Shown here: positions 45,120 to 58,200 of the stretch, in pieces
Numbering within the stretch: position 1 is the first letter of the stretch
Layout: every line of letters begins with the position of its first letter
Assembly: GCA_025449115.1 (NCBI GenBank)
Contig: JAHLKC010000024.1
Span: 62,001-126,000 of the forward strand
DNA: 64,000 bases
Reading direction: 5' to 3'
Source of the DNA: Chytridium lagenaria
Taxonomy: Eukaryota; Chytridiomycota; Chytridiomycetes; Chytridiales; Chytridiaceae
Position numbers and translations under genes: made by a program
Notes under the pieces: model-generated
What the model saw: the letters and a program-made list of their open reading frames with translations, nothing else
Database searches by the model: none
What the model was told of the DNA's origin: nothing

Positions 45120-48100
45120 TTATATTTTTTTTAGTTGAACATGGAACCAAGAGGGACTTTCGTCGGTGGGACTGAAAATGGAATTGTCATCTGTGCTGCG
45201 CTGCTGCTGGTTTTGACGAGCATCACTAAAAAGAAACAAAAATGGTTGTGAGCAAGCATACTGCGGTGGAAAAACAAAACGTAGCAAAAATCAACAGAGT
45301 ACATGAATCCAGATAAAAGACTCACCGTGTCTTAATAAATCCTTCTTTGTAATAATGCCTTTCAATACCCCTCTATCTGTTACAAGCACGTAGCGCGACC
45401 CCATCTTTTTAAACAACTCCACACAAAGTCCCCCGGGAAATGCGGAGGAACCGTACTAGGCGTCACTTCAATCCAAGGTCTCATATCAAGTAACTCGTAG
45501 GATCAATTCCATCAGGTGGATCCGAAAAATAAATCGCCGTGGAGCCCGTCGTTGTTAATAGTTTTTTTGAATGAGCCTAATTTATCACAGTAAGGGCTTG
45601 GGCGGGTTAAATGTTGTTAAATTTTGTTACCTATTGCGAATCGGAGCTCGGCACGACCTGCGTAGGCGATCAACTTCATTCGGGAATTGATGATAGGAAA
45701 CCCCTTAAATTTGGTATTATGGAGTAATCCTCTAAAAAACATGATAAAAAACAAACATCAGAACATTTCATCATCAAGCAAAAACGAAAGTAAGGGGAAA
45801 TAATGGATACGCACCAAGTCGAGACCACATTCAACCCCCGTCTCCGTAACAACCTCCAACTGCGTCGCTTTTGTCATAATATCCTCGACAACTGCACTCC
45901 CTCTATACTCCTCACTCCCATCCCAAGGAACGGATAACCCTCCAACCTAATCAACAAATAATACAGCCCCTTCCCTCCAACATCACCAACCCATTTCGCC
46001 GTCAAAATCGTAATAATAATCGGCAAAACATACGAAACAGCCCCCGTCAATTCAAACATAATCACAGTCAACGACACTGTCATCCGCGTTGTACCAGACA
46101 GAAATGCGGCAGCCCCGACCATCGCGTAGGATCCGGTGTGATGCATTGTGGATGGTTGGGGTTGCAAGCCGAGAAGATGGGATGTTTAGGGTAGGCGTCT
46201 TGAAACATTTGCATGAGTATGCCAAATGCCCGACCGACGCATGCACCGATGGCGATGGTTGGAAGGCTTTTGTAAAAAAAACATCAGGTCGTTTGCGTCG
46301 TGAATGCCTTTGAAAAAAAAATCCAAGGGAGATACTTACAACACTCCGGCAGGCAACATGACTCCAAAACGTGAACACGGTCAACATGAATTTAATCACA
46401 GCAGCCATTAACAGTAACAAGGCAATATACCCCGCATCTTCCTTCCTGCATACCATCAGTATCCTCTTCCAAAAACAAAAAATCTTACTTGCAAAGCCCA
46501 TAGAAATCTCCCGTCTTTTCTTCACCACTCTCTAAACAAATTCGCCACAGATCAACCGTACTCACACTATATAATCAGTACCCAAAAAGAAAGAATCAGT
46601 CCCTACCGTAGATACACATGCGAGTACCCCACAATCCCCGTAATGAGTGCAATGACAGCAACCTCCATTACCGGCCGTTCTTTCAACCAAGTGTTTTTCC
46701 TCACACTTGCAATAAACAGATTCTACAAGAATATAAAAAGGCAAATAAATAAATAAACAAATAATAAACCGGTATAACGGGAATAATTACCATTCGAATA
46801 AACAAGGTTCCAGCTAGACCTCCCAAAGCTCCGAGGAAGACAAAAAGGGGGAGCTCAAACGCATGCCAATCGCGGCTATACTTAACTTGAAACCATACCT
46901 GCGCCAATCTCAGTTGGATGTTGGTGGAGGGGTAGGCTAAGGGAAGAAACCTTACCAACTTTCCGGTTCGAAACGGATCCAGTAATCGTAATGCGATGGC
47001 TCCAACCATGGCACAAAAAAAGGACCGCCACATGGTTTTGTAAGGGAAATAATAAGAGACTTCCTAATCGTCCCAAACCAAGTGCCACGCAGAAAAGAAA
47101 TCAGCTATAAAAATAAAAAGCAGCGACATACCTCCAACGAAAACAACACCCCCCCAATTGGCGCCCCAAAGGCAACCGACACACCAGCAGCACTAGAAGC
47201 ACTCTAAAAAAGGAAGTAAAAAAAGAAGAAAAAATCACATCAATAACAGAAGAATATTTACTGCGCCCAAAGTAAAAACAAAAAAAAAAAAAGTCGCTCA
47301 CCAGAATTTCCCTCTTCTTCGCTTCATTACTCGCATACTTTTTAAACATTCTAGGCAATATATTTCCTAAGCAACACGAAATATGCACAAGCGGGCCCTC
47401 TTTGCCCAACGAAAGTCCACTCCCAACACTCAATACAAGCCCCACAATCTTGATCTATCACCCAAAAATAATCAACTCCCGCCTCACCTCCAAAAAAATA
47501 AAGAGAAAGAGAAAGAAGAAAAACTTACCAACAGAGTCCATCCCCCCAAAAACTTTCTAATTACAAACCCCCCCAAAATAGTTTTAATCTCAGGTACCCC
47601 CTCCCCAGCAGCATAGGGCGCGTAAGCCTTCACAAGCATAGACGCTGTTGTCGCAAAGAGAACAGCGAAAAATGAGTACATCATGCATGAGAGCGTCCAT
47701 GCAATGGCACGGTCTTTGACGCCAAATGCGGTCGACCATGTAATCCATTCAGAGCAAAACGCGTTTTCTATAAACATGAGGATGAGAAAAAAAAGGGGGG
47801 ATGATGGGAGTACCTGGACGATGCCAACAGCAGAATTTACGATTCAGGTAGAAGCCGGCGGAACAATAACCTTCCTTTATATCGCTTAACCAACCAGACC
47901 CAATATCAATGTATCCCGCAATCCAACCCGTCAATATCCCTTTTCAAAAGAAATGTGAACCGCATTAGCAAAGAAGGGGATGACCAGAAACTTTTAAAGG
48001 CATATCCAACGCACCCACAAAAAACACCACAATCCAAGCCTGTGCAGCATCAAACATCCTCGCGACCCTCCCCTCCCACCCTTCCACAGCGCGTAAACCG

Positions 48101-48935
48101 ACAAGTCTCATCCGTTCCATCGTTAAATCATGTATCCAATCAATCGTCGTGAAATTATCGTATGCTACACGTCGACCACTGAACCCAACCCAATCTGGAA
48201 AGGACGTGCCGCGACGGAGGGAGGTTGGGGGGCCGGCGCGGAGGGGACGGGTGGGGCCGTAGTAGAGGCCTGGGATGCGATGGTCGTCGTCGGGGGATGT
48301 AGGGGACGTCGCGGATGTTGGGGATGATGGGTAGAAACGAGAGGCGATGGTACGAAGGAATTGCGAGGCGCGACGACGGTGTGGGGTTGTGATGCGTTTT
48401 TTTGAAGCTTGTACGGGAGAGGGATGGGGTTCTAATGGGGTTTTCGTTCGTTAAAAAGAAAACTATGGGTGATTGTTTGGTAGAAAGCTGGACTTACTCC
48501 CCAGGACGTATCTCGGATATATCAAATAACTCATCGTCTTGGCCGTCGTCTCTGTATGGGGAGTCTGTGCGTCCACCCATTAGGGGCCGTGAGCTGTGTG
48601 CAGAGTTGAGGGATGGTGCGGAAGATACAGAAACTCTTGGGGTAATTCCAGGGAGCGCTGAGGAAGCGGGTATATTGTTCTCAGAGTCATCTTTCATGAC
48701 ATGCAATATCGTTAATATATCATCTCGTCATGCATGCCAGGATTCGGATATGAAAGAAAGGTAAAGGCTAATAGATACCATTCAAAGGTTCCAACAGATC
48801 ATTCCATCCGGCATCGCCAGCTCCCGCATTAGACATGAGCCCACTCCCCTGCCTCAGAAACCTCGTGGCATCCTCATCATCTCCATCAAGTCCATGATCG
48901 AGACCAAGGAGATCGTCAATCGGTCTATAAGACAT
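45120..48935 (-). CDS. CLC-type Cl-/H+ exchanger (CLC-3/4/5-like)
   Basis: Intracellular (Golgi/endosome/vacuole) chloride-proton antiporter of the yeast Gef1 kind. The ATG at 48935 starts a cytosolic N-terminus of about 250 residues ([18 protein letters not shown] .. [14 protein letters not shown]). Core: [43 protein letters not shown] with the gating Glu, [19 protein letters not shown] with the proton Glu of the exchanger subgroup, and a late pore helix ([20 protein letters not shown]). The C-terminal CBS domain ends [18 protein letters not shown]. The stop is at 45120 or 45131 depending on the last frame. About a dozen short introns. The exchanger rather than channel reading rests on both glutamates. 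Confidence 0.88.
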
Positions 48936-48988
48936 TGGAAATTTTTTTCTGGCCAGTTGACAAGGACAGCGACTTGCGTCAAAAAACC
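48936..48988. promoter_or_regulatory. CLC / Snf7-like divergent promoter
   Basis: 53 bp between opposing ATGs, the shortest divergent spacer in the window. The 5' UTRs must overlap, or one gene starts inside the other's leader. Confidence 0.5.
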
Positions 48989-50428
48989 ATGTGGGCGATG
49001 GCGAACGCTGCAATGCCAGCTCCCCTCAAAGCCCTCGGCACCGTCTTCAATTCCCAGCCCATGGCGCGTCGCGAAGATCGCTTAAAAGACGCAAAGACGA
49101 ACGCAGAGAGATGTTGTAGGGATCTTGCGAGGGATCGAAGCGCGTTGGAGAGGAAGGAAAAGAACCTTGTAAGTTTGTGAGTGTGTTCAGTTTGGATGTA
49201 CTGAACATTGGAAATTTAAGTTGGCGCAAGTGAGGTACTATGCAACAAAGGGGGATTATCATAAGGCAAAGGTGGTGGCGAAACAGATTGCGCATTGAGA
49301 ACTGCGGCTGATCGAAACTTTGAGGGATCGGTCATGATCGCTACAAGGGCTCAGGTAACTAACGGCTCTCATTCATTTTAGCAGGAATCATTACTGATGG
49401 CTTCTTTTTAAAACCAGCTAATGGTGTCTAACCATAAAGTTAGTCGTGCCGAAATTGAAGCATTAAAGGTAAAACTTGTTCACCACATCCTCTTTCCTTC
49501 AATTTTCTGATCACATTTCTGTTTATGTAGGGCATCCGCTACGCCAACATTGAACAAGACATTACCTCAACCCGCACTAAAGGCTTTAAATACGCTCAAC
49601 GCATGTCCGAATGCGAAGAAATTGAAACAACTCTTAACGACGGTCTCGACGAGGTAAACAACCCATCACAACCTTTCTCCACCTCACCTTTTAACCATCA
49701 CCAGGTTTACGAAGATGCCGAATCCAGTCGCAAAAGACGCGAATATTTCGACCTTGAAGCTGACCACGTAATGAGAGAAGCGCTTGCTCCCAAGCAAGCC
49801 GGGTGGGAGGTTTTATATTCAACCAAAACAAGTGAGTTGGATGAGACCCTTGCATCTTAAGCGTTAACATTCTCTTTAGGATTCACAGGCTATCGTGATA
49901 CATTTCAGACTCTACGACCCTATTGCTGCGGCACGGGAGTCGGTTGTGGGTCCAAGTGGAGAGAATGTGGATGACGTACGACAGGTTAGGTTTCCTAGTG
50001 TTCCCAGTATTCCAAATTTATCTAGGGATAAAGTGAGTTTAATACAGTTTAATTTTTTTCCATGAAACTGACGAAAACAAACACAACATTAGAGTTCATC
50101 TTCCCCAACCATATCTCCCCTTAACGATCTTTCGGCTTTATACAACTCCCTCCCACCCACGGGCGGTTCGTTTACAATTCCAACGCTTGACCTCTCTGTA
50201 GACATGTTGAAACGCCTAATGCTTCAGGACCCGTATCTTCTTTCACAACTCTCTCTATCACCTCCAGCCATCACCACTGCTCGGTCACGTGCCTTGGAGA
50301 CAGCGTTGGGGATGCCAGCGTCCGTACCGTTTGTGCTGGGAAGATTGGTGAATGAAAGCTTTGAGATGTTTGATTTTGTCAAAAGTTTGAAGGAGTGTGG
50401 AGTGAGGAGGGGAGTGAGGTGTTGGTGA
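48989..50428 (+). CDS. Snf7/ESCRT-III-like coiled-coil protein
   Basis: Start MWAMANAAMPAPLKALGTVF at 48989. The helical core REDRLKDAKTNAERCCRDLA, DRSALERKEKNLLAQVRYYA, TKGDYHKAKVVAKQIAHL follows the spacing of the Vps2/CHMP2-type Snf7 domain (..LERxEKxL..IKxxAKxGxxxxAKxxAKxLVxLR). It goes on with SNHKVSRAEIEALKGI, SECEEIETTLNDGLDE and EDAESSRKRREYFDLE. A missing base near 49297 (CAT TGA) breaks the frame inside the core. After LAPKQAGWEVLY a GTGAGT donor leads to further exons (SQAIVIHFRLYDPIAAARES .. MLKRLMLQDPYLLSQLSL), giving a C-terminal extension unlike a classic CHMP. A role in membrane remodelling is inference. Confidence 0.55.
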
Positions 50429-51926
50429 TGGTGACGGGACGTGTTGCAGCAGATGATGAGGATGCTTGAGGCGCTGTTTTTGTTGCTCGTTCATTGGTTT
50501 GGTTTAGGTTTGGTTCGTTTCGTTAAATACAAAACAATATAATAAATTATTTTGGTATATATAAAACCTGGTATAGCTGATTTTTATTGCTACACTTGGT
50601 GATGAAGATGATCTTATTACCGTTATTATCGCGTGTCTGCTTAGAAAAATAACATAAGATATACGACATTTTGCTCACTACATATAATGTAAAACTAAAC
50701 AGGAAATAGAAAAAATCACATTAAATTAATCCGACGATGACAATGAAAAAAAAAGCAAATATGAGGTTGGTCTTCACGAAAATTAAGTGTATAATGTAAT
50801 GACACATGACTTTTTTGGAGTCAGCACTCTGTCCTTCCTCGGTTCTATTCTTCTGCATATGCATACGCTAAAAGACGCTGAAATCACGTCCTTTGCAACT
50901 TCTTTTGTCGTAGTTTCGATAGTTCACCCCTCACCGCAATATACGGTGGCTGGGGTTGGCGTTCAGTTGGCCTCTCAATCATTTTAGCAGTGGCATCAAT
51001 AGCTAATTACAATCGCGCTTTTTCCTCAGAAACACTAGTCATCATCCCTTCCGGAAGCGTCCCCTCATATAATCCTCAACTCAGTATTACATCAAGCAAC
51101 TGATAAACCATGTCTCATTCTTTGATACTTTATACAATGTACGACTATATATAATCCTTCTCTGGCTAGTTGTATTTCTAACGTCATCCCTGACATTTTA
51201 TGTATTGCACATTATTCATTTATACTACATAATACATACGGGTGGGAAGGAATACATAATAAATAAAAGAAATGTCAATCGGATGTCATGAGTATTATAT
51301 ATGGAATTGATTCAAGAGGGCAGTTTCTGATCCGATATTTAATTATTATTCATGTATTTATTATAAGATATGTACATTATTATGTAAATATTAATTATGA
51401 ATGTATGAATGTACACTTATAAATATATATGTAGGTGTGAATATACACAATATGTATTTACTATTATACATTTATAAATTCATTGATGAATAGTAATAAT
51501 AAAAGGATCCACTGGCCAATCGGATCATTCCTTTATTTGATTGGCTCATCACATCCGATAGTGGAGCATTAGATCTCAATATGTAACAAATCCACATCTA
51601 TTTATTTAATTTACTAAGTTATATATTAATTAATTAAATTGTATAATGTTTGCATGTATATATGCAGGATCTATATTATTTTATATTAATATAATCTATA
51701 TATCTATGCACTTGAATGTCAAAATATTACTCTCTAATCAATAAATAATATATACTCTATCCATCACCATCCTTCCATCCATCCATCATAGATAAATACT
51801 ATATATTATTACTCCAAACTCAACCCTCCTTCTTCTCTCTCTCTTTCTATATTTTATTCATTCACTCATTCACACGCTATTTACTACTACTACCTACCTC
51901 CTACCTCCTACTTACTACTCATACTC
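50429..51926. other. AT-rich intergenic region
   Basis: About 1.5 kb without supported genes, very AT-rich from about 51160 to 51740 with many ATATAT, TTATTA and CATGTATA runs. Two CCAAT/ATTGG motifs (about 51517-51545) sit in a TGGCCAATCGGATCA / TGATTGGCTCA partial inverted repeat. A TCCATCCATCCATCATAG run and a pyrimidine tract (CTCCTTCTTCTCTCTCTC) precede the phytochelatin synthase start, as in fungal core promoters. Confidence 0.5.
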
Positions 51927-54109
51927 ATGACTACTACGACGACTACTGCAATGCGCATCTTGTGTCGTTGTCGACCATCATCATCACCTTCACCATCTCT
52001 CATCCTACAGAAAAGATCAAGGCATGCCATCTGTGCAGCATCTTCAGCATCTTCATCATCTTCATCACCATCCTTTTTGTGCTCCTCCTCCTTTTCACCA
52101 TCCCCTTCATCTTCCGTCCTTCGTGGCAGCCATGCTGGTCACTGTCAGCAATGCAGGTGCTCATCATCCACCCGAGTCCTCAGAGCAACCATGCTCCCCA
52201 TGGCTTTTGACCAATCCATCAATGGTCGATACTACTACACCCATCGTCCTCCTCATCCTACCTCTACGTCCTTGTCACCCGCTTCCAACCCTCCACCAAC
52301 TCCCTCTATCTCGGACCAAAAGAGAAACAGGACGCTCAATACCTCCACCACAACCAGCGATCATGATTCTACCAATCCCGAACAGGAATTCATGGCTGTT
52401 CCGACTTCGCAGCCCTTTGATCCGGCTACCTATGTCGCACATCCGTCTTTTCATATTTCAGACACTACACATCAAACGTCTCCCATACCTTCTTCCACTT
52501 CATTCCCATCAACCACTATTCCCACTCCTCAACAACAACAGCAACAGCAACAGCAACAGCAGACTCAACCCGACATGACCGACAAGACCTTTTACCGTCG
52601 CGACCTCCCTCCCGTAAGCATCTCTTTTATCTTCTTTAGTCTCTTTGCCTCACCCCCCCAAATCTATGAATTGAACTAACCTTTCATTTCTTTTCTACAG
52701 TCTCTCACCTCCCTCAACTCTCCATCAGGTCGTCTTCTCATTAAACAATCCCTCGCATCAGGCTACGCTGAAGCATTCCTGCAACTCTCGGGAAACCTTG
52801 CTCATCAATCTGACCCTGCCTTTTGTGGGTTGAGCAGTCTGGCTATGGTCTTGAATGCCCTCGAGATTGACCCAAAGAGGCAGTGGAAGGGTGTGTGGAG
52901 ATGGTATGATGAGACTTTGTTGGACTGTTGTGCCCCGTTGGAGCAGATTAAAATGAAGGTGAGTACCGAGCGAGATTGCTTGAGCTTTTGAGCTTTGCGA
53001 GGTTTAGATTTTTCCAGAGGAGAGGATGACCACTAGTATACGCACTTGACTCTTTACAATTACCATCCTTCGATATACTCATACATGTCATCTTCATTAA
53101 TAGGGCATGACCTTTGACGAATTTGCCTGCCTCGCACGCTGCAACGGTCTCGCCGTCGAATCCCGATCCGGCGATCAAGTCACGCTCTCCCAATTCTTGT
53201 CTGACGTCAAGTCTGTCTGTTCCGGTGACGGAGCCGTTCAGATGGTTGTCTCATTCAGTCGTGGGACCTTGGACCAAACAGGGGATGGTCACTTTAGCCC
53301 CATCGCGGCGTTTTCATGAGGACGAGAATAAGGTGCTTGTGTTGGATGTGGCGAGGTTCAAGTATCCGAGTTATTTCGCGCCCGTGGAGATGCTTTATGA
53401 GGCGTTGAAACCGCTCGATAAGGAGACGGGGAAGCCGAGGGGTTATTTCTTATTAAGAAAGGGTAAATTATTCAGCTTATTTTGTTTATTATGAATTTAT
53501 TCTAATATGTACCTTTATTTTTTTTCCATACTTGTAGAGAGCCAAACTACCATGCCCCTTTGCAAGATCAGCGTCACCCAATCCAAACCAACCTTTACCA
53601 CTCTAGAGGCCAACCTTCGCCTCCAACCCCCAACCGCAACCCTCCCGAAACCCTCACCACCCTTATTCAAACCCTCACTCTCCCACACCAACCCTCCCTC
53701 AACTCGTCTTTCGTGAACCCGGTGTCGATCTCGCTGGTCGCAGCACGCTCCTCCTCGCTCACCACGAAGAAGAGATTGACCGTCTCGTCAGTGAGATTGA
53801 GCAGTTGCCGCTGTACCCCCATGTGAGGGATATTGTTGGCATGCCGGATGATGAGGAGCAGAGACGACGGGCGGCGGTGTCAACGCTTTTTGTGGTCACC
53901 ATGCCAAGGGGGGTTGTAGAGTGTTTGAGGGGGGAGGTGAGGGAGGTTGTGGAGGTTTCGAGGGGGTTGGCGGGGGTTGGGGAACGGCTTGGTGGGAGGT
54001 GGGGAGGTTGAGGAATCAGATGGAGAGTTTGGTTGAGAATGCGGGGGAAGGGGTAAGGGAGGGTGATTGTGTTAAAGTGGAGTGTTGTCAGGGTGCGGCG
54101 AGGATGTAG
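51927..54109 (+). CDS. Phytochelatin synthase (PCS)
   Basis: Papain-like gamma-glutamylcysteine dipeptidyl transpeptidase making metal-binding phytochelatins from glutathione. A long N-terminus of ~230 residues is rich in Arg/Ser (MRILCRCRPSSSPSPSLILQ, presequence-like) and has an 11-Gln run. The catalytic domain starts SLTSLNSPSGRLLIKQSLAS, with the nucleophile in SDPAFCGLSSLAMVLNALEI, then GVWRWYDETLLDCC, the His in TGDGHFSPIAAF and the Asp in VLVLDVARFKYPSYF: the Cys-His-Asp triad. Introns at about 52614-52700, 52959-53102 and 53463-53537. One extra T in a TTTT run near 53316 shifts the frame between His and Asp. The variable C-terminus has ILxLEANLRLQ-like and HHEEEIDRLVSEIEQLPLYP segments, with further frame changes, ending at 54109. 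Confidence 0.92.
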
Positions 54110-55286
54110 TTTTCTCTTGCTTTCTTTTTTCTTTTTTTTTAAGGTGCTTTTTTTTAATATTTCTGTTTTTTTGGAGATAGCATTCTTGGCCTCATCGTTG
54201 ACTGTTTTTGTTTTTCTGTTGGGGCCGCTTTTTTATCGTATCTCTTATACTTTTTTCGTGGATTTTTTTAATTTTTTAAATTGGAGAGTGTATATAACCA
54301 AAAAAGAATGTGTGTGCTTATGAATAGATCATAAATAATATTGATTTGAGTTTTCGTGATTTTTGTTATTTCCATGGGAATCCAGCTTATGCCTACACGT
54401 TTAACTACCGGTTAATCCCGTATGCGCTTCCCACAGGAACACGTTTGACTCTGTTTTTTTATGTTGGGGACAGCTAAAACACTTTACTTTTATAGAATTG
54501 ATGTCTTTATCATTAAGCGTAGAGTTGGTATTCCAACGTTAGGAGATGGGCTCGGGAAAGTCTCTTTACCATATAGTTTTATTTATCTTTTCAACACCAA
54601 ACTAGTACGATACACGTGAACAAGACAAGAGATGAACTAACATCCACTATCCTCACATCACTTTAAGCAACCCAAATAAAAAAAAGCGACCACAAACAGG
54701 AGGAAGACAAGAAAAACTGGGAACCTTTGAAGAATAGAATGGTGCATGATCTATTGAAGGAACGCAAATCTTGAAAATCCCATCATAACCACCCCTTCTC
54801 CTTATCAGTCCTCCCAACTTGCTACTCACGGAGACCCAACATCTCTAAACCCTCGCTCGCTTGAACTTTGTTCCGTGGAGGTGACCTCCCATAGGGCGGA
54901 TCAAACTTGACACCCCCCACGGTTTTTGCTTGTAGATGAGGAGGAGATGCACACGTTTTTTTCATCAAGTTAACCAACCAAAGTAATAGTTTGCAAAGGA
55001 GAACCTCTTGTTCATTTCACAGTGTTGGATTCTTTGAAAGACGGGAAACGACCAGAAAAAGGGGGGCAACCAGCCTCGCTTTCTCCCTTTAAACCACTCC
55101 TACAACTGGACTACCGAAACCCCCGAAACAACTTGTAAACTTTTTTTGGGAAAGACGACTTTGAGAGAGAGGGGCTTTGGATTTGGAGCTTCAGCAAGAG
55201 GGCTGGAAGGCAGGGGGGAGAAGGTGTCCAAACACCCGTTTTCTTGACAACCACCAAAACCAACATTTTTCGGGACACGCCTGAAA
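54110..55286. other. Intergenic / PDE leader region
   Basis: About 1.2 kb. T-rich just after phytochelatin synthase, with mixed sequence further on. No supported gene; the last part is probably the phosphodiesterase promoter and 5' UTR. Confidence 0.5.
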
Positions 55287-58200
55287 ATGAGTCGCCCAGT
55301 CTCCTATACGGGTCCCTCCCAACCAGTGCTAGCAGACGTCGACGAGGATTTCAGCAACGACGAAGAAGAAGAACTCGAAGCACGTCTCATCTACCGCGCC
55401 TCCACAAACGCCCCGCCACCCTCCAACTCCTCCCCAGGAACCCACACCCCCCTCATTCAACCACCACGGTCAATGGCAAAAAACGTCGAATCCGTCCCGC
55501 CTCTTACGGGGGTACAACCAACGCCACAGCTATAGGCGCTATCCTTGCCGCCGATTCCCACTCTGTCTCTGATTTAACAAAATTCCTGCAACGCGCTCAC
55601 TCTGCAACGCCTCTCGCATCGTCCACGGGGTTGAGCGCGTCTGCGGGGACATCACCCATGGCATCACCTCAGGTGTCGCGGAATAATTTGACGGGACGAC
55701 CGAGAACCGTGTTGATGAAAGAGGGTTATACAACCGTCTGGGTTAGGGTCGCCTGGGAATTTACGGCTTTCGGGACGATCGAGAACGTTGGAGGGAGCGT
55801 TGCAGGATGGGGTTGCGCCGGCTAAAAGCGTGGAGGTGTTGACTGGGAGAGGGGTAGGGTTGGTGCATGGGGTTCCGCATCATGGGTCTACGAATACCAT
55901 GTTGATGACGACGGGACAGGGAGGTATGTCGAGACCGGTGGATTTTTCAAATGTGAGGACACATGCGCATTATAGGTCGAGTCATGTGGGTGGTGGTGGT
56001 GGTGGTGGGGGTGGGGGTGTGTTTTCAGAAGAAACGCCGTTCTCGAATACATTGGGACATTCCAAGAGTTTAAATCAAGTTCCCGCTATCACCACAGCTG
56101 CAGCGGTCGCGGTTGCTAATATGGTGATATCAAATGGAAGTGTCACAAATTTAAACGTTGGAGTCCCCATCCTCACCAACCCCACATCATCACGTCCTTC
56201 CGTCCAAGTCAGACGCCGACACCAACACCTCCACACATATCATAGGTGTCTCGAGTCCCATCACCAGCAGTCCTTCCCAATCCCACGATCACGTCCATCA
56301 CACCCCATCCAGAAGCACAAGCGGCAGCGCAAGCGTTGTCGCCGTCTTCCCACCGTCATTCATGGCCAACGCCGGTTCGTCCGCCACTGAAAAACCAACA
56401 CCCTCCATCACCGCCGTCGTCGCTACTTCCGCAACTGCATTGGGAACACGATCACAATCACTCAACTTGAAAAACGACGACACAGCACGTCCTCTCACAA
56501 CATCCACCCCCGCCCTCCCCTTGGACACAAATGCAGCCAGGGATCTTTCATACGCGCAGTGCTCTACAAACTCCCGTCGTCTTTCCGGTGTCACACCGTC
56601 ATCACTGCAGGGGTATCGTAACCGCAGCGTGGGGGTCACAGGAGGTGGAATCGCCGAAGTCTCCACCGTGGATGAAACCCCACCCACATACACTGGAGGT
56701 GGGCAATCCACGAAATTTGTGAAACGAAAAGGATCGCGTCGGGAATCGTTCATGGGACGTTCGCATGTGTTTTCTGTGCCCGTTCAACAGAATGTTCAGA
56801 CGGTGGAGGAACGTCCTGAGATTCGAAGCTCTACCACTGGGACGGATGTGGCGGGGCCGTTGCCGGGGGAAGGTGGGATGAGACGACAGTGGAGTTTTTT
56901 TAATGCCGGCGCGGGACGCAAAGAATCCATGTTTCATGGTGGGAGTGAAGTTAGTGCACAGGAGGCTGGGGGGACTACGACCATGCCTCCGAGTCAATCT
57001 GTTAAAAACATGGTAGCGATACCAGGTGCAGCACCGCAACCAACATTATTCTCAAACATAAAACGTCGCGCAAACTCCCACATTCACACCAACGTCTTCT
57101 CCGTGGGGCTTTCCCTCCAAAACACTGAAATGTCTGCTGAACTTAACGGTATAGCCGATAAACTCACCCTCACGTTTCTCGACTCTGAAGTGGAGGACAG
57201 CTTTCGAAGTTATTTTGTCCGCTCATACATGCCAATGTGGCGTCTCGGGCTACTCATAGAACTCATCTTTGGTTCCATATTGTTCATGTACCATATGCTG
57301 GTGTATCCGATTGAATCCGATGATTTTCTCAAGCTTCAGACTGAACGATTGATAGCGTATCCAGATTTTTCGGCTTGGACGAACGTGCAATGTATTGCGG
57401 GGTATGTGTGTGAAAGGTGTCCCCGGAATCGGCTTTGCAATGATTTTAATCCGCTCTATGAGACATTGTTCTTTGGGTTGAGTCTTGTTTTGCCGAATCT
57501 GGCTTTATACGTGTTATCGTATCAACTGGGACCTTTGACGACATTAAGTCGACATACTCATACCATTTCGATATTGCATACGCTGTTGATTTGTTCCATC
57601 ACCGTGTCTGCACGTCATTACATTGTAGAACCAACATCATCAGCGTATGGGAGTGCCGCGCTATACCTCTTTTTCTTATTTGAAAGCGCCATGATTTTCC
57701 GCGTGCGGTTTCTCCATCTCGTAGCATGTGCACCAGTCTTTGTGGGGGTCTTTGTCGCGGAAGTCGTTGGCGCGTACAATGACTCCCACATGGGTTCCCT
57801 CTCCTCCATCGCCATCAGTATTGTCATGATTGTCTGCGGGCTTTGTATCATCTGCCTAGGATCCTATGATCATGAACGTAGCATGCGTTCACATTTCGTG
57901 AGATCTCGAATGTACATGCGGACAACGGCGAAATTGATGGATCAGTTGAAGGATTTAAATCGGAATTACAGTGATCAGATTGCAGACTTTGATTCGCCGT
58001 TGGAGAAGGCTATTGCTATGGTGAAAGGGATTAGAACGGATCCTGGATTGGGGAGAGAGTGGTTTGAGAGCTTGGGGGTTGTGTTGGCGTTGTTGAATTC
58101 GAGTGATTTGATGACACCCGATATTGAGAGGCAGGTGGAAGGAGGAAGGGTTGCGTTGGACGAGGAGGGGGAGGTAATAATGCTCTCTCAATTTTTTACC

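Noticed and set aside
48954..50428. BAR-domain or sorting-nexin identity for the Snf7-like protein
   Set aside because: The N-terminal helices follow Snf7 spacing better and no PX domain is visible; left at moderate confidence.
57230..57870. Rhodopsin-phosphodiesterase fusion
   Set aside because: Six rather than seven or eight helices and no retinal-binding lysine in a last helix.
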